The notes: generated by a model from the sequence alone, not told the origin. DNA of 64,000 nt from Desulfovibrio sp. JY (GCA_021730285.1 CP082962.1:2170001-2234000), one strand, 5' to 3'. Counted from the first letter of the stretch, positions 43,101-53,596 are shown. Program-made: numbers and translations.

Positions 43101-43442
43101 CTAATCCTGGTCGGCCGTCTTTTCCAATCGGGCCAGACGTTCGTTTAAGGCGTCGAGGTTGGCCTGCATGGCCTGGGCCTGTTGGAGAAGCGCCTGGGGC
43201 TCGGCGTCCGTGTCGCTTCCGGCGACGTTGCCCGGCGCGAAGCCGGCCCCGCGTCCCATGCCGCGACACCATACGCCGCCGCGACCGCCCATGCGACCAC
43301 GACCCATGCCCATATCCATCTGCCGTCCGCCCCGACCCGGCGCGCAGGAAAATCCCGGCGCGTCCGCGCCGCCGCAAAAACCGGCTCCCCGGCCCGTGCC
43401 GGAACCCTGCCCCATGGGACCGTTGCGATCACCTCGTGGCAT
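43101..43442 (-). CDS. DUF5320-type Gly/Met/Arg-rich protein
   Basis: A protein of 113 residues. The N terminus, MPRGDRNGPMGQGSGTGRG, is the family signature. A Gly/Met/Arg-rich region with scattered cysteines follows (GFCGGADAPGFSCAPG), and a C-terminal coiled coil ends it (LLQQAQAMQANLDALNERLARLEK). Family members commonly sit beside DUF134 and nitrogenase-cofactor-like (NifX/NifB) proteins. Function is unknown. It starts 15 bases after the DUF134 stop and forms an operon with it. Confidence 0.85.
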   Translation of the reverse strand: MPRGDRNGPMGQGSGTGRGAGFCGGADAPGFSCAPGRGGRQMDMGMGRGRMGGRGGVWCRGMGRGAGFAPGNVAGSDTDAEPQALLQQAQAMQANLDALNERLARLEKTADQD

Positions 43443-43457
43443 AACGTCATCCTCCTT

Positions 43458-43796
43458 TTAAGGAGCGTCTTTGTCGGCCGCGTCCCCGGCGGCGCAGGCG
43501 TCTTCGGCCAGGGCGTAGTCCCCGCCCTCGATGCGAAGCGCCGATCCGGTGGTCAGCGCCCGGGCCACATTGCCCCTGGCTTCGGCCAGCACCCGGCCGA
43601 AGGTGTGGCGGGACACGCCCATGCGCGTCGCCGCCACCTCGGTGGTCAGCCCTTCCACATCGGCCAGACGCAAGGCCTCGAGCCCTTCCACGGACAGGCG
43701 GATTTCCGGCAGGTCCCGCAGGGGCGCGCCTTGCGGTTTGAAATACGTGGCCTTGGGGATGCCGGAGACGCACCGGCGCAGACGGGGACGCGGCAT
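43458..43796 (-). CDS. DUF134-family DNA-binding regulator
   Basis: A protein of 112 residues, starting MPRPRLRRCVSGIPKATYFKP, the DUF134 signature. The helix-turn-helix is EALRLADVEGLTTEVAATRMGVSRHTFGRVLAEAR (in two parts). Most relatives keep a Cys-rich start thought to bind a ligand or metal; only one Cys remains in that position here. Two identical-half palindromes upstream suggest autoregulation. It leads the operon with DUF5320. Confidence 0.88.
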   Translation of the reverse strand: MPRPRLRRCVSGIPKATYFKPQGAPLRDLPEIRLSVEGLEALRLADVEGLTTEVAATRMGVSRHTFGRVLAEARGNVARALTTGSALRIEGGDYALAEDACAAGDAADKDAP

Positions 43797-43812
43797 GATC
43801 GCTCCTTTGTTT

Positions 43813-43826
43813 TGCTCAAAAGAGCA
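43813..43826. promoter_or_regulatory. Palindromic operator 1 (TGCTC-N4-GAGCA)
   Basis: TGCTC-AAAA-GAGCA lies 16 bases before the DUF134 ATG and overlaps the -10 hexamer GCATTA (TAATGC on the minus strand), so occupancy would block initiation. Operator 2 has the same halves. Confidence 0.75.
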
Positions 43827-43851
43827 TTAAGGCTTGCCTGGGCGACGTCAA
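43824..43851 (-). promoter_or_regulatory. Predicted DUF134 promoter
   Basis: On the minus strand, TTGACG and TAATGC are separated by 16 bases. Operator 1 covers the -10, and operator 2 lies 20 bases upstream of the -35. Confidence 0.6.
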
Positions 43852-43870
43852 GGGGGAGGAGAGATGTTTT

Positions 43871-43884
43871 TGCTCTTTTGAGCA
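43871..43884. promoter_or_regulatory. Palindromic operator 2 (TGCTC-N4-GAGCA)
   Basis: TGCTC-TTTT-GAGCA inside a T/A-rich frame. Centre-to-centre distance to operator 1 is 58 bases, about 5.5 helical turns. It also faces the divergent kinase gene, which starts 115 bases later. Confidence 0.7.
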
Positions 43885-43999
43885 AAAAAGGCGGCTGCGG
43901 GCGACCGGGCGTTTTCCGCCGGCTCTTGTTCCCCGGGGCCACGGCGTGTAGGCTAAGGCCCCAGGCCGGCAGGCCAATCCGTCCAGCCGAGGGCCCCCC

Positions 44000-45441
44000 A
44001 TGACCAGCCTCCTTCGCGCCCGCCTCAGTCTTCGGCAAAAAATCGTTGCCATTCTCGCTCTTTACGTGCTCGGCATCGGCGCCATGGGCATCATTTCCTA
44101 CGAGGATCTGCGCACCATGGAGGACAAGCTCGAGTTTATGCGCCTGGGGCACGTCATTGCCAATACCATCCTCGAAGTGCGGCGCTACGAGAAGAACTAT
44201 TTGCTCTACGGTCTGCCCGAGGATCTGGCCGAGGACCGGCGCTACCTGGGCGAGTCCTTCAAAACCCTGGATGCGCTCACGGCCGAGGCCAGCGATCTGA
44301 AGGTCTCCTCCCAGCTCGGCGCCTTGCGGACCTTGCTGCGCGACTACCGCCAGGCTCTGGGGGCTCTGGCCATCTCCGGGGGCGGGCAGGGCGGCGAGGC
44401 GGCGCGCAAGCTGCGTGAGATCGGCAAGGAACTCACCGAGGCCGCCGACGCGGTGGTGGAGTTCGAGCTCAGCCGCATCCATGCCCTGATCCGCCTGCTC
44501 GGGGCCCAGCTTCTCTTGGCCGTGTCCGTGTCCGTGGCCCTGGGCGTGGCCTTGCCGCTGCTCATGTTTCGCAAGATCTTCCAGCCGCTCGGCATCATCC
44601 GCTCCGCCACCCAGGACATCGCGGCCGGGCGGTTCAAGGAAATCCAGGTGGTCAACACCAACGACGAGATCGAGCAGGTCATGGAGGCCATAAACCGCAT
44701 GGTGGCCGAGATCGAGCGCCGCCAGGATCAGCTCGTGCAGACCAAGAAGCTCTCGTCCATCGGCACCCTGACCGCCGGCGTGGCCCACCAGCTCAACAAT
44801 CCGCTCAACAACATCTCGACGTCCAGCCAGATCGCCCTGGACGAGCTGGAAACCGCCGATCCCGCATTTTTGCGCAAGCTGCTCGGCAACATCCTCCAGG
44901 AGACACTGCGGGCGCGGGACATCGTGCAGGGGCTGCTCGAATTTTCCCGGGCCCGGGAATTCTCCCTGCGCCCGGTGGTCCTGTCCGAGCTTGCCGGCCG
45001 GACCCTGCGGCTGGTGTCCAGCCAGGGCGGTTCGGGCGTGCGGTTGACGAGCGACGTGCCGGACGACCTCGTCATCCCGGCCGACGCCTCGCGGCTTCAG
45101 GAAGCGCTTCTCAACCTGCTCATAAACGGCATCCAGGCCGTGGACGGCAGCGGCGAGGTGCGCCTGGCCGCCCGGCGCGACGCGGCTGCCGGCCAAGCCG
45201 TCATCACCGTTTCCGACACCGGCCCCGGCATCCCGAAGGAGACCAAGAGCCGCGTCTTCGATCCTTTTTACACCACCAAGGAGGAAGGCAAGGGCACGGG
45301 GCTCGGGCTGTCCATCGTCTACGGCATCGTGGAAAAGCATGCCGGCACCATCACCGTGGACAGCGAGCCGGGCCAGGGCGCGGTGTTCACCATCCGCCTG
45401 CCCCTGTCCGAGGGCGCTTCCGGCCGGACGGACGGCCCGGC

Positions 45442-45445
<4 letters not shown>
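44000..45445 (+). CDS. Membrane sensor histidine kinase
   Basis: A kinase of 481 residues. A membrane segment at ~15-35 and another at ~165-185 enclose a helical periplasmic domain with EVRRYEKNYLLYG, as in four-helix-bundle CHASE3-like sensors. A HAMP domain (~185-240) is followed by HisKA with His263 in GVAHQLNNPLNNI and an HATPase domain with DTGPGI and GTGLGLSIVYGI. The residue after His is Gln264 where most HisKA kinases have Glu or Asp. The stop overlaps the next start as ATGA, so the kinase and sigma-54 regulator are coupled. Confidence 0.92.
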
Positions 45446-46791
<1,346 letters not shown>

Positions 46792-46822
46792 GGGGGCGGC
46801 GCCTGGAGCGGGCAGGAAAACG

Positions 46823-48628
46823 CTAGCCGAACACCTTGATGTCCGCGCCAAGCACCCCGACGATGCGTTCGTCGGCAAAGATGGGCGTGGAGATGGTCAG
46901 GCAGTACTCGCCCGAGGCCTCGGACACGTAGATGGCCGAGATGGACGTGTCCTTTTTCTTTATGACCTCGGTGAACCAGGGCCGGGCCGACCAGTTTTTG
47001 CCCTTGACCGAGCCCGAGGCGCTGGCCGGGAAGCCGGCCGGGGCGATATTCTCCGTGATCTGGATGCCTTGGGCATCGGTGGCGTAGAGCAGCTCCAGGA
47101 AGGCGTTTTGCGACAGGGCGTCGCGCATACGCCGTTCCATGGCTGCCTGGGCGAGTCCGGTCATGTCCGTGGTCGCGGCCAGCCCTTCCACCACGTCCTG
47201 GGCCGTGCCCTGGCCGATGAGCTTGAACACCCCGTTTAATTTGATGAGTTCCTCGATCTCGCCGCCAAGCGCCTCGATGGTGCCGGCCGAGCGGACCATG
47301 CCGTCGGTGGTGCGTCCGGACAGTTCGCGCACCCGGTCGATGGCGTTCTGGATGCGTTCGCTGGCCGCGACCTGCTCGTCCGAGGCGCCGGCGATGGAGG
47401 CGACCTGGGTGGCGGCGTCGCCGGAGAGGCGCACGATTTCGCCAAGCGCCGCCCGGGACTGGCCGGCCAGGGCCGTGGCCTTGGTGACGGCCTCGGAGGC
47501 CTGGTCCATGTGGCGGATGTTGTCGAAGGTGCCTTTCTGGATGGCCTTTATGACCTGCCCCACCTCGCGGGTCGCGGTCATGGTCTTTTCGGCCAGCTTT
47601 CTGACCTCGTCGGCGACCACGGCAAAGCCACGTCCGGCCTCGCCGGCCCGGGCCGCCTCGATGGCGGCGTTTAGGGCCAGCAGGTTGGTCTGGTCGGCGA
47701 TGTCGGTGATGACGGTCATGACCTGCCCGATGGACTCGGCTTGCCGGCCAAGCTCGGCCATGTTGGTCGTGAGCTCCTTGGTCAGCGTGCTGACCTCGCC
47801 GATGGCGGCCACGGAATCGTCCACCACGGTGGCCCCGTCCGTGGCCTGGTTGCGGGCCTGCTCGGCGGCGTCGGCGGCCATCTCGGCGCTTTTGGCCACG
47901 GCCACGGTGGAGTCGACCATGACCGACACCGAAGCGGCCGTGTCGTCGATGCAGGTTTTTTGCTCCTCGGCCCCGAGGCTGACTTCCTTGGCCTCGCCGC
48001 GCAGGTCGGCCGTGGCTTTCTTGATGGAGTCGGCCACGCCTTCCAGGGTCTCGCCGGCGGCCAGCATGCCCATGCGCCGGGTCTCGTCCTTCTTGCCCGC
48101 CCGGTTCGCCTCGCGCGAGGCCCGCTCGGCCGCGGCGGCGGCTTCGACCTCGGCGGCCTTGGCCTTGGCCAGGGCCAGCCGTTCCTCCATGACCCGGACC
48201 ATGGCCTCCAGGCTTTCCTTGAGCAGGCCCAGGCGGCCGATGAACCGGCCGTCGTCGGTCAGGGGCGCGGTCTTGCCCGCGCCCACGCTTCGGGCATAGC
48301 CGGCCAGCCGTTCCAGGGGCCGCATGAGGGAGCGGCCTATGCTCCATAAAAAAAGAGCCGCCAGAAGGACGGCGGCAAGGAGGGAAGCCAGGGCGGAAAC
48401 CGTGGCGGTTTTCCCCGGCAGGGCGTTAAGACGTCCGGACAGGACGCGCAGGTCGTCGCGCACGGCGGAATTGGCGCTCGGTCCAAGGTCGGCCTGGGCC
48501 CGGGCAAGGGTGCCCCCGGCCTCGTCGGCCAGGTCGGAAAGGCGCCAGTAGGATACGCCGCTTGCCACCAGCACCACCAGGAGAAAACCGATGATCGTGC
48601 CGATGGTCAGGCGCAGCTGCAATGACAT
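46823..48628 (-). CDS. Methyl-accepting chemotaxis protein with C-terminal Cache-like sensor
   Basis: A receptor of 601 residues. Two membrane segments near the N terminus (residues ~8-28 and ~75-97) enclose only about 45 residues, too few for a periplasmic sensor. HAMP-like and coiled-coil parts follow. The signalling tip is intact: [19 protein letters not shown] and [18 protein letters not shown]. After it, residues ~490-600 ([55 protein letters not shown]) resemble a Cache/PDC domain, placing the sensor in the cytoplasm at the C terminus. No pentapeptide tether is seen. Confidence 0.9.
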   Translation of the reverse strand: MSLQLRLTIGTIIGFLLVVLVASGVSYWRLSDLADEAGGTLARAQADLGPSANSAVRDDLRVLSGRLNALPGKTATVSALASLLAAVLLAALFLWSIGRSLMRPLERLAGYARSVGAGKTAPLTDDGRFIGRLGLLKESLEAMVRVMEERLALAKAKAAEVEAAAAAERASREANRAGKKDETRRMGMLAAGETLEGVADSIKKATADLRGEAKEVSLGAEEQKTCIDDTAASVSVMVDSTVAVAKSAEMAADAAEQARNQATDGATVVDDSVAAIGEVSTLTKELTTNMAELGRQAESIGQVMTVITDIADQTNLLALNAAIEAARAGEAGRGFAVVADEVRKLAEKTMTATREVGQVIKAIQKGTFDNIRHMDQASEAVTKATALAGQSRAALGEIVRLSGDAATQVASIAGASDEQVAASERIQNAIDRVRELSGRTTDGMVRSAGTIEALGGEIEELIKLNGVFKLIGQGTAQDVVEGLAATTDMTGLAQAAMERRMRDALSQNAFLELLYATDAQGIQITENIAPAGFPASASGSVKGKNWSARPWFTEVIKKKDTSISAIYVSEASGEYCLTISTPIFADERIVGVLGADIKVFG

Positions 48629-48811
48629 GGTGTACGACCCCTCTTCCGAGCCTGCCGCCCGCGTCGTGGGCGCAAGGCCGTCGTCACCCGGACGTCGGCC
48701 TCGTCCCCACGACGCGAAACAGTCATATTGGTTTCACGGGCTCGTAGCATACAAGGGGCGCAAGTCAATCCCGGCGCGGTTTCCCGCGGTTTTCCGCCGG
48801 AGCGTGGGGCG

Positions 48812-50767
48812 TTACGAAACGCGTCCGCCTGGGGCGACCGGGGCGGACGGCGTCAAAAGGGCCATGCCGTCCGCGTGTTTGACGGCCAGAATCATGCCAT
48901 GGGAGACAGTGCCACGCAGCTTTCGCGGCTTGAGGTTGGCCACCAGCACCACCTGACGGCCGACGAGGTCCTCGGCCGGAAAGTATTCGGCCAGCCCGGC
49001 CACCACGGGCCGGGGTTCGGCCTCGCCCACGTCCACGGTCACGGCATAGAGCCGGTCGGCCCCGGGCACCGGGGCGGCCGTCAGCACCGTGGCCACGCGC
49101 AGATCGAGCTTGGCGAAATCCTCGAACGCCACTTCCGCCTCGGGTTCGGGCTTGGCGGCCGGGGCCTTGGCCGCTTTGGCCGCCTTGGCCTTGTCTTTGG
49201 CGGCCTTGGGCTTGGGCGCGGGTTCGTCCGCCTTGGCCGGGGCTTCCATGCGGGGGAAGAGGTTGGAGGTGGCGGCGACGGTGGTGCCGGCGGCGAGCGG
49301 CGCGAAGGCCTCGGCCTCTTTGGCGAGGTTTAAGCCGGCGGTCTCCTGGCCGAGCTGGGTCAGGAGCTTCTCGGCCGCTTCGGGCATGACCGGCAGCAGG
49401 CACACGGCCACCTGGCGCAGGCCGCCGAGGACCATGGCCATGACCGTGCCCAGGCGTTTGGTGTCGCCTTCCTTGAAAAGCGTCCATGGAGCCATGGCGT
49501 CGATGTATTTGTTGAGTCCCCGCACCAGTTCCCACAGCGCTTCGAGAGCCCGGGAAAACTGGGCCGCGCCGAAAAGCTGCACGAAATTGGCCATGGCCTC
49601 GCGGCCCAGGCGGGCAAGCTCCGTATCCGCGGCCTGGGGCGCGTCGGCTTCGGGCACCGTGCCGCCGAAGTACTTGTGCGTCATGGCCAGGGAGCGGTTG
49701 GCCAGGTTGCCGAGGTCGTTGGCCAGATCGGCGTTGAACCGGCCGATGAGCGCCTCGTCGGAAAAGCTCGCGTCCGAGCCGAAGACCATCTCGCGCAAAA
49801 GAAAATAGCGCATGCCGGACAGGCCGGCGTGCTCGGCCATGGCCAGCGGCTCGACCACGTTGCCGAGCGACTTGGACATCTTGGTGTCGCGCACCAGCCA
49901 GTAGCCATGGACGTTTAAGCGCTTATACAGCGGCAGCCCCATGGCCAGCAGCATGGTCGGCCAGAACACGGCGTGGGGCTTCAGGATATCCTTGGCCACC
50001 ACGTGTTCGGCCACGTCCCACCATTTGGAGAAATCCGGGTCATCGGGCCAGCCGATAGCCGTCAGGTAGTTCATGAGCGCGTCGAACCAGACGTAGGTGA
50101 CGAAGTTGTCGTCAAAGGGCAGCTCGATGCCCCAGGTCAGGCGCGACTTGGGCCGGGAGATGCACAGGTCCTCCAGGGCCCCGGACTCGAGCAGGCTCAC
50201 CACTTCGTTTCGGTACTGGCGGGGGCGGATGAAATCCGGATTGGCCTTGATGTGCGTAAGAAGCGCGCCCTGGTATTTGGACATGCGGAAGAAGTAGTTT
50301 TTCTCCGCGATGTATTCGGGCTTGACCTTGTGGTCCGGGCACAGCCCGTCCACCAGCTCCTTTTCGGTCAGGAAGCGCTCGCAACCCTTGCAGTAATGGC
50401 CGCCGTACTCGCCGAAATAGATGTCGCCCTTGTCGTAGACGAGCTGCAGGGCCTTTTTCACCGCTTCCTTGTGATCGGTGTCGGTGGTGCGGATGAAGCG
50501 TTTGGGGGTGATGCCGAGCTTCGGCCAAAGCGAGCTGAAAAGGCCGCTTATGGCGTCGGCGTATTCCTTGGGCGTCTGGCCGGCCTTTGTGGCCGCCTCG
50601 GCGATCTTGTCGCCGTGCTCGTCGGTGCCGGTGAGGAAAAAGACCTCCTCGCCCAGAAGGGCGTGGAAGCGGGCCAGGGCATCGACCACGATGGTGGTGT
50701 AGGCATGGCCGAGGTGCGGCTTGGCGTTGACGTAATATATGGGGGTGGTGATGAAAAAGCGGTTCAC
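48812..50767 (-). CDS. metG: Methionyl-tRNA synthetase
   Basis: An enzyme of 651 residues that charges tRNA-Met. The HIGH-like motif is PHLGHAYT in the first 25 residues, and the KMSKS motif TKMSKSLGN. A zinc-binding knuckle appears as YCKGCERFL with one further Cys (GLCPDH). The anticodon-binding helical domain follows. After an Ala/Lys/Pro-rich linker, the last ~105 residues are a Trbp111-like tRNA-binding domain (FAKLDLRVATV, VVLVANLKPRKLRGTVSHGMILA in parts). The start is GTG at 50767, overlapping the stop of the PSP1 gene as GTGA. Confidence 0.96.
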   Translation of the reverse strand: MNRFFITTPIYYVNAKPHLGHAYTTIVVDALARFHALLGEEVFFLTGTDEHGDKIAEAATKAGQTPKEYADAISGLFSSLWPKLGITPKRFIRTTDTDHKEAVKKALQLVYDKGDIYFGEYGGHYCKGCERFLTEKELVDGLCPDHKVKPEYIAEKNYFFRMSKYQGALLTHIKANPDFIRPRQYRNEVVSLLESGALEDLCISRPKSRLTWGIELPFDDNFVTYVWFDALMNYLTAIGWPDDPDFSKWWDVAEHVVAKDILKPHAVFWPTMLLAMGLPLYKRLNVHGYWLVRDTKMSKSLGNVVEPLAMAEHAGLSGMRYFLLREMVFGSDASFSDEALIGRFNADLANDLGNLANRSLAMTHKYFGGTVPEADAPQAADTELARLGREAMANFVQLFGAAQFSRALEALWELVRGLNKYIDAMAPWTLFKEGDTKRLGTVMAMVLGGLRQVAVCLLPVMPEAAEKLLTQLGQETAGLNLAKEAEAFAPLAAGTTVAATSNLFPRMEAPAKADEPAPKPKAAKDKAKAAKAAKAPAAKPEPEAEVAFEDFAKLDLRVATVLTAAPVPGADRLYAVTVDVGEAEPRPVVAGLAEYFPAEDLVGRQVVLVANLKPRKLRGTVSHGMILAVKHADGMALLTPSAPVAPGGRVS

Positions 50768-51930
50768 GATCCGGACTCCGGGGCACGGGAAGAAGTTTTG
50801 CCGCCCTGGCGCGTGTCGGGGCGCGGGGCATGCTTGGATGGGCTGGGACGCTGGGCCTGGGACGACTGTTCCTGGGACGGCTGGCCGGCGGGCCTGGGAT
50901 TTTTCCGGGACGGGCGGCGTCCCCGGCGGGAGCGGCTTTGTCCTTCGCGGGATTCCCGGGGCGTTTCGCCGGGGCCCTGGGAGGCGGCGCGGGGGCGGTC
51001 GCGGCGATCCCCGCGCGAGGATTGGGCTTGCTGCCCTTCCGGGGGCTTGCGCGGGGCGTTGCGGCCGGGTTCGGGCGGGGCGGCGGCGTCCGGCCTGTCC
51101 TGGGAACGGGGTTCGCTTGGGGCCGGCGCGGCGAGGGCCGCGTTCCATTCCTCCACGGACAGCTCGTGTTCCTCGCCGACTTCATCGAGGACGCTTATGG
51201 TCTCGCGGAAGAGGTTGGTGCGCAGCACCTTGACCAGCCCCAGGGCAGTGGAAAATTTCTTGCCCACCCGGGGGCATTTTTTCTGGAACTGTTCGTAGTT
51301 TTCCTGCTCGAAGGACAGGCAGCACAAGAGCCGACCGCAGATGCCGGAAATCTTGGTGGGATTTAAGAACAGGTTTTGTTCCTTGGCCATCTTGATGGTG
51401 ACCGGGGCGAACTTGCGCATGAAGCGGCGGCAGCAGCACATCTGGCCGCAATTGCCGATGGCCCCGAGCATCTGCGTCTCGTGGCGCACGCCGATCTGGC
51501 GCAGCTCGATGCGGGTGTGGTAGGCCTTGACCAGGTCCTTGACCAGCTCGCGGAAATCGATGCGACCCGGGGCGGTGAAATAGAAAACGATCTTGCCCCG
51601 GTCGTGGAGCACCTCCACGTCGACGAGCTTCATCTCCAGCTTGCGGGCCTCGATGCATTTGCGGCAGTAGGTGTGGGCCTCGCGGCCCAGGGCGTCGTTT
51701 TCGCGCTGGATGTCCACGTCTTCGGAGGTGGGCAGGCGGAAGATGGGTTTGATTTCGGGTTGTTCCTCGCCTTCGGGCGGGGTGTCGCGCACAAGGGCGA
51801 CCTTGCCCATGCCGAGTCCCTGTTCGGTCTGGACGAGGACACTGTCGCCGACGGCGACGACGAAGGGGCCGGAGTCGAAATAATACAACTGTCCGTGGTC
51901 ACGGAACTTGATGCCGAGGATATGGCTCAT
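50764..51930 (-). CDS. PSP1/RicT (YaaT)-family protein
   Basis: A protein of 388 residues. The PSP1 core (residues ~1-260) has the cysteine clusters CRKCIEARKLEMKLVD, NCGQMCCCRRFMRKFAPV and SGICGRLLCCLSFEQE, which in RicT help hold an iron-sulfur cluster in the RicTYF complex that aids RNA processing. The last ~115 residues are an Arg/Pro/Ser-rich, probably disordered tail that has no parallel in the Bacillus protein. It is translationally coupled to metG. It lacks visible RicA/RicF partners. Confidence 0.9.
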   Translation of the reverse strand: MSHILGIKFRDHGQLYYFDSGPFVVAVGDSVLVQTEQGLGMGKVALVRDTPPEGEEQPEIKPIFRLPTSEDVDIQRENDALGREAHTYCRKCIEARKLEMKLVDVEVLHDRGKIVFYFTAPGRIDFRELVKDLVKAYHTRIELRQIGVRHETQMLGAIGNCGQMCCCRRFMRKFAPVTIKMAKEQNLFLNPTKISGICGRLLCCLSFEQENYEQFQKKCPRVGKKFSTALGLVKVLRTNLFRETISVLDEVGEEHELSVEEWNAALAAPAPSEPRSQDRPDAAAPPEPGRNAPRKPPEGQQAQSSRGDRRDRPRAASQGPGETPRESREGQSRSRRGRRPSRKNPRPAGQPSQEQSSQAQRPSPSKHAPRPDTRQGGKTSSRAPESGS

Positions 51931-52113
51931 GAACGCCCTATGGGGAACGCCGCGCCGTGGCGGCGGTAATCACGTTTAGGAGTATTCTTTTACGCGATAA
52001 ACCGTGCGACGGCAAATGCCGCGAGGGGAATGACGAATTTTTTTTACACGATCTTGTTGACAAGCATGGGGCTCCCGCGTAAACGACTTTTCCGCCGCAC
52101 GTGAACGGCGCGC

Positions 52114-52189
52114 GGGCCATTAGCTCAATTGGTAGAGCAGCGGACTCTTAATCCGTTGGTTCAAAGTTCGAGTCTTTGATGGCCCACCA
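52114..52189 (+). tRNA. tRNA-Lys (anticodon CTT)
   Basis: A 76-base cloverleaf with arms GGGCCAT (52114-52120) and ATGGCCC, discriminator A and encoded CCA (52187-52189). The anticodon loop CTCTTAA reads CTT, which decodes AAG. Its 3' side abuts the accessory region, making it a candidate integration site. Confidence 0.95.
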
Positions 52190-52198
52190 GCAAGTCCA

Positions 52199-52231
52199 GG
52201 GAGTTAGGTGCATAACCTAGCTCCCTTTTGC
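52199..52231 (+). terminator. Terminator of tRNA-Lys
   Basis: The stem GGGAGTTAGGT / ACCTAGCTCCC (one G-T pair) is followed by TTTT, ten bases past the tRNA end. Confidence 0.85.
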
Positions 52232-52712
52232 TTTTGGAAAGGGATGTTATCCGACTCCTGTCCAACCGTTGCGGAGGAACAACTTCGGCGGGGAGGGGGG
52301 TATCCCATAGAGCGGGCCTGCTTCCCCATCTTCTGTCCCCTTCTCCTGTTGCTCGAGCGCACGTCATTGTAAGCGCTCAAGCAAAATGAGAAATTGTTTC
52401 AGGCAATCTGGGAAAGAGGAGTATGTTTTCTGCCAGTTGGGTTCCATGTTTTTGTCCGAAGGTGTTCGTCAGGGCGAGGGCATGGCTCCCCGGCAATCCT
52501 ATCCTTCGTAACTCGTGAGAATATTTTGCTATATACTGATTTTGTCTGTTTTTAGGGATTAGGTGGATGCGGACGGATAGGCTGTATAGACAAAATGCCA
52601 TGTGTTGTCTTATGGTTGGGGTGTAAGTGTTAGCGCAATTTGGCGGATGCCCCGAGATGGTCAAACCACAACCGAGTCTTCACAAAAACTTCACCACTAG
52701 GGAAGCCCTCCT
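52232..52712. other. Intergenic region before the TIR-like gene
   Basis: About 480 bases of AT-richer sequence without a gene I can support. It should include the TIR-like gene promoter, but no hexamer pair is convincing. Confidence 0.55.
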
Positions 52713-53399
52713 ATGATTGGAAAAGTTGACTCCGTGTTACGGGAGAATAGTATCCAGTTTGAACGAAGAGATATCCAACACGGCGTTCAATTTCGTTTCC
52801 CTGATGGAGCCATACTAAATGTTTTCGATACTGGGAAAACACATTGGGCAGGAAAGCCAACGTCAACGAAAGAAAAAATAGAGAAACTAATTTCTCCAGA
52901 CCGGTCTTGCCCTGTAGAAATAGTCTCAGGTCATGATGTTCATATACCAAATAAAAAAGTTTTTATTGTTTACGGACATGACACGGATGCCCGTGAACAG
53001 CTAGAACTATTGCTTAGGCGTTTACAACTGGAGCCTGTCGTTCTTCAGAACTTGCCAGCTGCCGGTGAAACAGTCATTGAAAAGCTTGAAAGCAATTCTG
53101 ATGTCCATTACGCTTGTGTGTTGCTTACCCCAGACGATCAAGGACACGCTATTAGCAAGCCTGACGAAATACGGCATCGCGCACGACAAAATGTTGTATT
53201 AGAGCTCGGCATGTTTTTAGCTAGTCTCGGTCGCAAGCGCGTAGCAATTTTACACAAAGGCGACATTGAGCTTCCCTCAGACATCAGTGGTCTTCTCTAT
53301 ATTCGGTTTAGCAATAGGATTGACGAAATTAAGGAACGGATCGCTGCAGAACTTCAAGAGGCTGGATTTACGATTAATATCAAGGATCTCCTTAGTTAA
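52713..53399 (+). CDS. TIR-like (CAP12/PF10137-type) protein, candidate defence effector
   Basis: A protein of 228 residues with clearly AT-richer codons than its neighbours. Residues ~1-65 form a small beta-rich domain (QFRFPDGAILNVFDTGKTHW, AGKPTSTKEKIEKL) reminiscent of the TBP-like N-domain of RNase HIII. Residues ~75-220 are the TIR-like fold of COG4271: KVFIVYGHDTDAREQLELL, VLLTPDD, and ARQNVVLELGMFLASLGRKR with Glu164 in the position expected for the catalytic glutamate. Relatives act as NADase effectors in CBASS or stand-alone immunity. No cyclase, sensor or Argonaute gene is adjacent. It lies alone between tRNA-Lys and the prophage end, reading towards the phage. Confidence 0.82.
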   Translation: MIGKVDSVLRENSIQFERRDIQHGVQFRFPDGAILNVFDTGKTHWAGKPTSTKEKIEKLISPDRSCPVEIVSGHDVHIPNKKVFIVYGHDTDAREQLELLLRRLQLEPVVLQNLPAAGETVIEKLESNSDVHYACVLLTPDDQGHAISKPDEIRHRARQNVVLELGMFLASLGRKRVAILHKGDIELPSDISGLLYIRFSNRIDEIKERIAAELQEAGFTINIKDLLS

Positions 53400-53491
53400 G
53401 CGAAGGAGATTCTCTAAATGAGAAACATTTTCGCGGCATAGCCTTTAGCCATTTGGATGAAGTCCTCCAGACTAGTGGGTGTCGATGGTGT

Positions 53492-53515
53492 AGCCCCCGG
53501 CTCAAGCCGGGGGCT
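53492..53515. repeat. Perfect hairpin, terminator or IS200/IS605-like end
   Basis: AGCCCCCGGCT-CA-AGCCGGGGGCT is a perfect 11-base-pair hairpin 92 bases past the TIR-like stop. Its form and flanks (GTGT-AGCCCCC..., ...GGGGGCTTGTAGAATTCAAG) recall subterminal hairpins of IS200/IS605 elements. No transposase frame surrounds it, so it may be a leftover end or simply a terminator lacking a T tract. Confidence 0.5.
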
Positions 53516-53596
53516 TGTAGAATTCAAGCGTGGAGAGCTGGATTCTGAACAGCAATGAATCCGTATGTTCTTCAGAGACCACATTGCTGCTTTGTG

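Noticed and set aside
1-43105. CRISPR array from the repeated hairpins
   Set aside because: Copies are scattered between different genes with no regular spacers and no cas genes in the window.
52377-52664. Minus-strand frame of 95 codons between tRNA-Lys and the TIR-like gene
   Set aside because: No recognisable motif or convincing ribosome binding site; the region is AT-richer and non-coding in appearance.
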